DNA from: JACPFV01 sp035526825
GTDB taxonomy: Bacteria > Pseudomonadota > Gammaproteobacteria > Nevskiales > Nevskiaceae
Assembly (NCBI GenBank): GCA_035526825.1
Contig: DATLBT010000112.1
Location: 1 to 11,782 of the forward strand
DNA: 11,782 nt
Reading direction: 5' to 3'
Translations under genes and position numbers: made by a program
Part shown: positions 7,003 through 11,782 of the stretch, in pieces
Layout: every line of letters begins with the position of its first letter
How positions within the stretch are numbered: the first letter of the stretch is position 1
The notes under the pieces: generated by a model
Told to the model about the DNA's origin: nothing
Seen by the model: the letters and a program-made list of their open reading frames with translations, nothing else
The model's database searches: none

Positions 7003-8157
7003 TCAGTCCGTCGCCTGGACGCCGACCGCCGCGATTTCGCCGTCGTCTGCGAGGACGTACAGCAGGTCGTCGTGCGACACCATCGGCGCGCTGACCGGGT
7101 CATCGACCGCGCGCACGCGCGCGACGATGCGGCCATCCTGCGACGCGAGCCAGTGCACGTAGCCCTCGAAGTCGGCGACCACGATGTAGCCGTCGACCAC
7201 GACCGGCGGCGAAAGGCGGCGGTACTTGAGGCCTTCCTGCTTCCAGGCGGCTGCGCCGCTCTGCGCATCGAGGCCCCACACGACGCCATCCTCGTCGGTC
7301 ACGGAAATCAAGGTACCGGCGATTGCCACGCCGCTGTAGCTCTTCACCGGCCGGCGCCACGCGACGCGGCCGTCCTCGAGGCTGATCGCGGCGAGCTCGC
7401 CGCCGAAGCTGACGGCGTAGACGCCGTCGTTGGTCACGATCGGGTCGGCGTCGACGTCGACGATGCGCTCCAGCTCAGAACGCCCCGCTGGCGCGGCGAC
7501 CACTTCTTCCCACAGCGTCTCGCCGGTATCGAGGCGCAGCGCTACGATGCGGCCGTTGTCGAGGCCGACGTAAACGGCCCCGCCGCTCAGCAGCGGCGCC
7601 GACAAGCCACGCAAGGTCAGCGGCGGCACCGCGCGGTCGAAGCTCCAGATGCGCGCGCCGCTGCCGGCGTTGAGCCCGAAAATCTTGCCGTCACCGCAGC
7701 GCACGACGACGATGCGGCCGTCGCTCACCGGCGGCGCCATCACCTCGCTCGACACCGGCGCGCGCCACACCAGCGAGCCGTCGGCGCGCTTCAGCGCGAT
7801 GACTTCGGCATCGAGCGTGCCGACCAGCACCAGGTCGGCGGCGACGAAAGGACCCGCGATGACGCGGGCCTTGGTCTCGGCCGCCCACAGCTTCTTGCCG
7901 TCGCGGGGGCTCAACGCATAAACGTTGCCCTCGACATCGGCAGTGACCGCGACGTCGGACTCAACCGCTAGCCGAAGCCGCGTGTGCAACTCATCGTTGC
8001 CGTTGCCTGGGGACTCGTCCCACAAGACGCGCGGCTTCAGGGCCGGCGACTCCACCTTGACCAGCTCAGCGGGCTCGCGGATCGGGCCCTTGTCGCTGCA
8101 GCCAAGCGCCAACGTTGCCAGCAGCAGCACCGGCACGCCCCCAACGAGGCGTTTCAC
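7003..8157 (-). CDS. bamB: Outer membrane assembly lipoprotein BamB
   Basis: BamB is a periplasmic lipoprotein of the BAM complex that inserts beta-barrel proteins into the outer membrane, binding BamA. The 384-residue protein is close to the family length (392 in E. coli). It has a signal peptide with lipobox LALGC (Cys20), then a chain of PQQ-type beta-propeller repeats, each with a G-x-hydrophobic-x-ALxxxxG-xxxW pattern (for example VYALSPRDGKKLW, VIALKRADGSLVW, IFGLNAGSGARIW, IVALRLDTGETLW, LAAISLEDGRVAW, VWGLDAQSGAAAW). The start is GTG at 8157, overlapping the end of yfgM by 4 bases (GTGA), with GGAG (8165-8168) 7 bases upstream. That gives a clear translational coupling. Its place between yfgM and der is the conserved gammaproteobacterial order. 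Confidence 0.96.
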   Translation of the reverse strand: MKRLVGGVPVLLLATLALGCSDKGPIREPAELVKVESPALKPRVLWDESPGNGNDELHTRLRLAVESDVAVTADVEGNVYALSPRDGKKLWAAETKARVIAGPFVAADLVLVGTLDAEVIALKRADGSLVWRAPVSSEVMAPPVSDGRIVVVRCGDGKIFGLNAGSGARIWSFDRAVPPLTLRGLSAPLLSGGAVYVGLDNGRIVALRLDTGETLWEEVVAAPAGRSELERIVDVDADPIVTNDGVYAVSFGGELAAISLEDGRVAWRRPVKSYSGVAIAGTLISVTDEDGVVWGLDAQSGAAAWKQEGLKYRRLSPPVVVDGYIVVADFEGYVHWLASQDGRIVARVRAVDDPVSAPMVSHDDLLYVLADDGEIAAVGVQATD

Positions 8158-8786
8158 GAGGCGACTCCGGCGAGGTCATCCAGCTTGCGCTGCAGGCCCT
8201 GGCGCGACGCGGCCTGCGGGCCGAGCGCGAGCGCCTTTTCGTAGGCGCTGCGCGCAGCGGCGCGGTCGCCCTTGCCGAGCAGGATGTCGCCGCGCAACTC
8301 CTGGTACAGGGCTGCGAACGCATCGTCGTCGGCGACCTCAAGCTGCTTGAGGGCGTCATCGGCGCGATCGAGCTGCCACAACACGCGTGCCAGGCGCAGG
8401 CGGGCGATCTTCTTCAGGCCGGGATCCTTCGAGTTGGCCACGGCCCATTCCAGGTGCTTGCGGGCCTCGTCGAAGTTGCCGCCCTGCACCGCCAGGTTCG
8501 CGAGCTGCAGTGCAGCCTGCGACGCATACGGCGTGCCGGCGAAATCGGCGGTCAGCGAGCTGCCAAGCTCCGCGGCACGCGCGGCTTGGTCGGGGCCGAG
8601 CTTTCGCAGGTCCTCATAGATCTGCGAGGCCTTTTCGGATTTCGCCGCGCGCGAGTCCTGCCAGGCCTCCCAGCCGAAAATACCGGCAAGGCCGAGCACC
8701 AGGCCCCCGGCCAGCGCCATCCAGTTTTCGCGCCACCAACGGCGCAGCTGCTCGACTTGAGCTTCGTCTTCGTAATGGGAGGACAT
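8154..8786 (-). CDS. yfgM: YfgM family TPR membrane protein
   Basis: YfgM is an ancillary protein of the SecYEG translocon that contacts the periplasmic chaperone PpiD. The 210-residue protein fits the family length. It has a short cytoplasmic N-terminus rich in acidic residues, a transmembrane segment at about 23-42 (starting MALAGGLVLGLAGIFGW), then a periplasmic helical region of TPR type, with pattern residues in YASQAALQLANLAVQGGNFD, ARLRLARVLWQLDRADDAL and ELRGDILLGKGDRAAARSAY. ATG 8786 is preceded by a weak GAGA-type ribosome binding site and lies 15 bases after hisS. Its end overlaps bamB by 4 bases. Topology and position both support the call. Confidence 0.92.
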   Translation of the reverse strand: MSSHYEDEAQVEQLRRWWRENWMALAGGLVLGLAGIFGWEAWQDSRAAKSEKASQIYEDLRKLGPDQAARAAELGSSLTADFAGTPYASQAALQLANLAVQGGNFDEARKHLEWAVANSKDPGLKKIARLRLARVLWQLDRADDALKQLEVADDDAFAALYQELRGDILLGKGDRAAARSAYEKALALGPQAASRQGLQRKLDDLAGVAS

Positions 8787-8801
8787 GCGTTCTCTATGTG
8801 G

Positions 8802-10073
8802 TTACGGTTGCAGCAGGGCCGCGAGGCGGGACGGCAATTCGTCCCACGTGCATTCGGCCTGGGATGAGTCGCGCAGCGATTTTACTTGAACCGACTGCCG
8901 AGCGGCTTCGGCATCGCCCAGGATCAGGGCGAGGCGCGCGCCTGACTTGTCGGCGCGCTTGAGCTGGGCTGGCAACTTGCCGCCGGCCGCGTTGAGTACC
9001 AGGCGCAACGAGGGCAGCGTGTCGCGGAGGCGCTCGGCCAGCGCGGCGCCAGCAGCCTGCGTGTTTTCGCCGGCCGAGCACAGGTAAACGTGCGGCGCGA
9101 TATCGGGCAGCGCGGTCCCAGCCTGCTTGAGCAAAAGGATCAGGCGCTCGATGCCGGCTGCCCAACCGATGGCCGCGGTGGGCGAGCCGCCGAGCATCTC
9201 CACCAGCCCGTCGTAACGGCCGCCAGCCAGCACGGTGCCTTGGGCGCCGAGCTTGTCGGTGGTCCACTCGAATACGGTGCGCGAGTAGTAATCGAGCCCG
9301 CGCACGATGCGCGGGTTGACGCGGTAAGCGATGCCGAGCGCATCCAGGCCGGCGCGGACCGCGTCGAAATGCACGCGCGACTCTTCATCCAGGTAGTCGA
9401 GCAGGCTCGGCGCATCGGCCACTGCGGCGAGCGTGCCGGGGTCCTTGCTGTCGAGCGCCCGCATCGGGTTGGCGTCGAGGCGGCGGCGCGAGTTCTCGTC
9501 CAGCCGGTCCTCGCGGCTGCGCAGGAACTCGATCAGGGCGGCGCGGTAACGTGTGCGTGCCGCCAGCGTGCCGAGCGAGTTGAGTTCCAGCGTCACGTGC
9601 GGCGCAAGCCCGAGCCGGCGCAGCAGCCGCGCCGAGATGGCGATGACCTCGACGTCGATGTCCGGCCCGGCCATGCCGTAGGCCTCGACGTTGAACTGGT
9701 GGAACTGGCGGTAGCGGCCGGCCTGCGGCCGCTCGTGGCGGAACACCGGTCCGGCGCACCACAGGCGCTGCTGCTGGTTGTGCAGCAGCCCCTGCTCGAG
9801 GCCGGCGCGCACCACGCCCGCGGTGAACTCGGGGCGCAGCGTCAGGCTGTCGTTCTCGCGGTCCTTGAAGGTGAACATCTCCTTCTCGACTACGTCGGTC
9901 ACCTCGCCGATCGCGCGCTGGTAGAGCTCGGTGCGCTCCAGCAGCGGCAGCCGCACCTCGCCGTAGCCGTAGGCCGCGAACACCTGCGCGGCGCACTCAT
10001 GCACGAACTGCCACGCCGCCGCGTCGGCGGGCAGAACGTCGTTGAATCCGCGTACGGACTGGAATTTGGCCAT
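8802..10073 (-). CDS. hisS: Histidyl-tRNA synthetase
   Basis: HisS charges tRNA-His with histidine, using ATP, in the cytoplasm. The 423-residue protein is a normal class II enzyme. Residues 6-14 (SVRGFNDVL) give the typical start, and motif 2 with FRHERPQAGRYRQFHQFN lies at 111-128. The histidine-specific loop RGLDYYSRTVFE lies at 258-269, with the conserved Arg258. Motif 3 AAIGWAAGIERL lies at 300-311, and the anticodon-binding domain spans about 327-423. ATG 10073 gives the expected MAKFQSVRG start. Unusually, the 50 bases between the ispG stop and this ATG are a C-rich repeat in the transcript, with no purine-rich ribosome binding site. Translation may therefore depend on coupling or on the folded leader. 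Confidence 0.97.
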   Translation of the reverse strand: MAKFQSVRGFNDVLPADAAAWQFVHECAAQVFAAYGYGEVRLPLLERTELYQRAIGEVTDVVEKEMFTFKDRENDSLTLRPEFTAGVVRAGLEQGLLHNQQQRLWCAGPVFRHERPQAGRYRQFHQFNVEAYGMAGPDIDVEVIAISARLLRRLGLAPHVTLELNSLGTLAARTRYRAALIEFLRSREDRLDENSRRRLDANPMRALDSKDPGTLAAVADAPSLLDYLDEESRVHFDAVRAGLDALGIAYRVNPRIVRGLDYYSRTVFEWTTDKLGAQGTVLAGGRYDGLVEMLGGSPTAAIGWAAGIERLILLLKQAGTALPDIAPHVYLCSAGENTQAAGAALAERLRDTLPSLRLVLNAAGGKLPAQLKRADKSGARLALILGDAEAARQSVQVKSLRDSSQAECTWDELPSRLAALLQP

Positions 10074-10076
10074 ATA

Positions 10077-10144
10077 GGGGTTAGGGATTGGGGGTTAGGG
10101 ATTAGGGAAAAGATGCATTTCCCTAACCCCTAATTCCTAACCCC
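10077..10144. repeat. TTAGGG/ATTGGG inverted repeat between ispG and hisS
   Basis: On the plus strand, G-runs of 3 to 5 at 10077-10080, 10084-10086, 10090-10094, 10098-10100 and 10105-10107 are separated by TTA, ATT or ATTA. After a short centre with ATGCAT (10113-10118), the complementary CCCTAACCCC-type units follow to 10144. The ispG-hisS transcript could fold the two arms into a long imperfect hairpin. The last six codons and stop of ispG lie in one arm, and the other arm ends 3 bases before the hisS ATG. The five G-runs also fit the G-quadruplex consensus, on the template strand. Such ATTAGGG/ATTGGG repeats remind me of dispersed intergenic repeats in Xanthomonadales; this is from memory. 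Confidence 0.8.
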
Positions 10145-11223
10145 TTCCTCTCCCTGATCTTTTCCCGCACGAGTTTCTCAAGCCGGTCGACCAGCTCCTC
10201 ATTCTTGAACTTGTGCTGGATGCGACCGTCCTCATAGATCGAGTTCGGGTAGCCGCCGGCGACGCCAATCGCGGCCTCGCGCGACTCGCCCGGACCGTTG
10301 ACCACGCAACCGATCACGGCGACGTCCATTGGCTCGTCGATGTCCTCGAAGCGGCGCTCGAGCTCGGCTACCGTCTTGATGACGTCGAAGTTCTGTCGCG
10401 AGCAGCTCGGGCAGGCAATCAGGTTGATGCCGCGGTGGCGCAGGTGCAGCGACTTGAGGATGTCCCAGCCGACCTTCACTTCCTCGACCGGGTCGGCTGC
10501 GAGCGAGATGCGCAGGGTGTCGCCGATGCCCTCCGCCAGCAGCATGCCGAGGCCGATCGACGACTTCACCGCGCCAGCGCGCAGGCCGCCCGCCTCGGTG
10601 ATTCCCAGGTGCAGCGGCACGTCGGTGAGCGACGCCAGCTTGCGGAACGCGGCAACGGTCATGAACACGTCGGAGGCTTTCAGGCTGACTTTGTAGTCGT
10701 GAAAATCGTGGCGGTCGAGGATCTCCATGTGCCGCAGCGCCGAGTCGACCAGCGCGTCGGCATTGGGCTCGCCGTATTTCTGCTGGATGTCCTCCTCGAG
10801 CGAGCCGGCGTTGACGCCGATGCGGATCGGCACGCCGTGATGGCGCGCGCAGGCGATGACCTCCTTCACCTTCTTCTCGCCGCCGATGTTGCCGGGGTTG
10901 ATGCGCAGGCAATCGGCGCCGCCCTCGGCCGCGGCGATCGCGCATTTGTAGTTGAAGTGGATGTCGGCGATGAGCGGGAAATAGCCAACCTGCTGCTTGA
11001 TCTGCTTGAACGCCTCGGCGGCCTTCAGCGTCGGCACCGACACGCGCACCAGGTCCGCGCCGGCTTTCGCGCACGCCTTGATCTGCGCGACCGTCGCGGC
11101 GACATCCTCGGTGTCGGTGCTGGTCATGGTCTGCACCGCGATCGGCGCGTCGCCGCCAATGGCAACGCGGCCGACGCGGATCTGGCGCGACACGCGCCGC
11201 TGGATGGTGTGCTGGGATTTCAT
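10123..11223 (-). CDS. ispG: 4-hydroxy-3-methylbut-2-enyl diphosphate synthase IspG
   Basis: IspG (GcpE) is a [4Fe-4S] enzyme that reduces methylerythritol cyclodiphosphate to HMBPP, the next-to-last step of the MEP isoprenoid pathway. The 366-residue protein has the two-domain form found in most bacteria. A TIM barrel (about 10-250) includes QTMTSTDT (31-38), ADIHFNY (86-92), RINPGNIG (107-114) and HLGITEAGG (205-213). The C-terminal domain has cluster ligands Cys271 and Cys274 (CPSC), Cys306 (IGCVVNGPGE) and Glu313. ATG 11223 lies 10 bases after the rodZ stop; the ribosome binding site is weak. The last residues, GLGIRG, are encoded by the repeat at 10077-10144 and are probably not ancestral. 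They lie beyond all catalytic residues, so function should be intact. Confidence 0.97.
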   Translation of the reverse strand: MKSQHTIQRRVSRQIRVGRVAIGGDAPIAVQTMTSTDTEDVAATVAQIKACAKAGADLVRVSVPTLKAAEAFKQIKQQVGYFPLIADIHFNYKCAIAAAEGGADCLRINPGNIGGEKKVKEVIACARHHGVPIRIGVNAGSLEEDIQQKYGEPNADALVDSALRHMEILDRHDFHDYKVSLKASDVFMTVAAFRKLASLTDVPLHLGITEAGGLRAGAVKSSIGLGMLLAEGIGDTLRISLAADPVEEVKVGWDILKSLHLRHRGINLIACPSCSRQNFDVIKTVAELERRFEDIDEPMDVAVIGCVVNGPGESREAAIGVAGGYPNSIYEDGRIQHKFKNEELVDRLEKLVREKIRERKGLGIRG

Positions 11224-11233
11224 CGCCGGAGCG

Positions 11234-11782
11234 TTACGGCACCGTGAAGCGCGCGGTGTCGTTCTGGGCGTTGATGTGGGCGGAGAAGTCCACCGGCGCG
11301 CCGCCGAAGCGGACTTTCACGTTCTGGGCGTTGCCGAGGAACACGGTGTAAGGGGGCTGGCCGTCGAGCGCCTTGCGCTCGCCGCCGCGCACCAGGCCGA
11401 TGGCCAGCGTGCGCCCGCGGGTATCTTCCACGCGGATGAACGAGGCTTCGCTGAACTCGAGGACGAGCTGGCCGGGCGTGGCCGCCGGCCCAGCATCCGC
11501 GAGCGGCGCCGGTTCCGGCGCCGGTTCCGGCGCCGGCGCGGCGGCGGGTGGCGTCGTAGCGACAGGATTCCCGGCCGGTTCGGCACCCTGCACGCTTGGC
11601 GTGGGTATGGCGGTGGCCTCCGGCTGGGGCTGTGTCTGGGGCCCGGACTGCGGCGCGGGTGCGGCCGCGGGCGTTTCCACCGGTGCCGGCGCCAGCCGCT
11701 CCGCCGGCTTGCGGTCGGCAAGCGCAAAGCCGAGCGCCGCAAGCACGATCACCGCGATGCCGATCCAGATGCCCTGGCCCTT
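11234..11782 (-). CDS. rodZ: Cytoskeleton protein RodZ, C-terminal part (partial)
   Basis: RodZ links the MreB cytoskeleton to the cell-wall elongation machinery. The window holds the last 182 codons; the cytoplasmic helix-turn-helix domain lies beyond the right edge. The visible part starts in the single transmembrane segment (IWIGIAVIVLAALGFALA). A disordered periplasmic linker of about 80 residues rich in Pro, Ala, Gln and Glu follows. The C-terminal RodZ beta domain (DUF4115 type) has LVLEFSEASFIRVEDTRG and PYTVFLGNAQNVKVRFGG as clear family segments. It is the first visible gene of the rodZ-ispG-hisS-yfgM-bamB-der cluster, and its position before ispG supports the call. Confidence 0.92.
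   Translation of the reverse strand, partial: KGQGIWIGIAVIVLAALGFALADRKPAERLAPAPVETPAAAPAPQSGPQTQPQPEATAIPTPSVQGAEPAGNPVATTPPAAAPAPEPAPEPAPLADAGPAATPGQLVLEFSEASFIRVEDTRGRTLAIGLVRGGERKALDGQPPYTVFLGNAQNVKVRFGGAPVDFSAHINAQNDTARFTVP
11505..11534. repeat. rodZ: 12-bp tandem repeat in the rodZ linker
   Basis: GGCGCCGGTTCC is repeated two and a half times without mismatch. It encodes alternating Pro-Ala-Pro-Glu units in the periplasmic linker of RodZ. Each unit is 12 bases, so gain or loss keeps the frame and changes linker length by four residues. Confidence 0.8.

Noticed and set aside
5418..7971. Long plus-strand open frames opposite der and bamB
   Set aside because: They have no recognisable domains and no ribosome binding sites, and lie wholly antisense to well-supported genes.
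10077..10144. Telomere-like or CRISPR-like array
   Set aside because: The units are 6-7 bases, irregular and arranged as an inverted repeat without spacers, so it is neither a CRISPR array nor evidence of a linear chromosome end.

Overview
This window is about 11.8 kb of GC-rich, gene-dense housekeeping chromosome, almost certainly from a gammaproteobacterium. The order guaA-guaB / xseA / one small gene / der-bamB-yfgM-hisS-ispG-rodZ, with these relative orientations, is the order I know from Escherichia coli. In E. coli the small gene between xseA and der is yfgJ. Here that place holds an unrelated VOC-fold gene, and tadA plus a probable lipoprotein gene follow guaA. High GC, many GTG starts and a TTAGGG/ATTGGG-type intergenic repeat point weakly to the Xanthomonadales/Steroidobacterales side of the Gammaproteobacteria. 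That placement is inference.

Region 1 (1-3722, minus strand) is a purine-nucleotide operon, guaB-guaA-tadA-(M28-like lipoprotein, cut by the window edge). The genes abut or overlap: guaB and guaA are 1 bp apart, guaA and tadA overlap by 10 bp, and tadA and the lipoprotein overlap by 14 bp. GuaB and GuaA convert IMP to XMP and then GMP. TadA makes the wobble inosine of tRNA-Arg. A near-consensus sigma-70 promoter for guaB lies across the start of the divergent gene xseA, and the guaB leader carries a small hairpin with a GCGA loop next to the start codon.

Region 2 (3738-5030, plus strand) is xseA, the large subunit of exonuclease VII. Its last two codons and stop lie inside an 83-bp inverted-repeat (REP-like) element that separates it from the convergent genes.

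Region 3 (5041-11782, minus strand) is the conserved cluster rodZ(partial)-ispG-hisS-yfgM-bamB-der, followed 35 bp later by a VOC-family gene with a histone-H1-like Lys/Ala/Pro tail. It covers cell shape (RodZ), isoprenoid synthesis (IspG), histidyl-tRNA charging (HisS), the inner-membrane chaperone-associated protein YfgM, outer-membrane protein assembly (BamB) and ribosome biogenesis (Der). Between ispG and hisS lies a TTAGGG-rich inverted repeat that encodes the ispG C-terminus and reaches almost to the hisS start codon.

I see no tRNA, rRNA, CRISPR array, insertion sequence or prophage gene, and no gene-free stretch over 300 bases. I do not see an undescribed multi-gene system. The unusual signals are the two repeat elements that form the 3' ends of core genes, the lysine-tailed VOC protein, and the architecture of the guaB/xseA divergent region.
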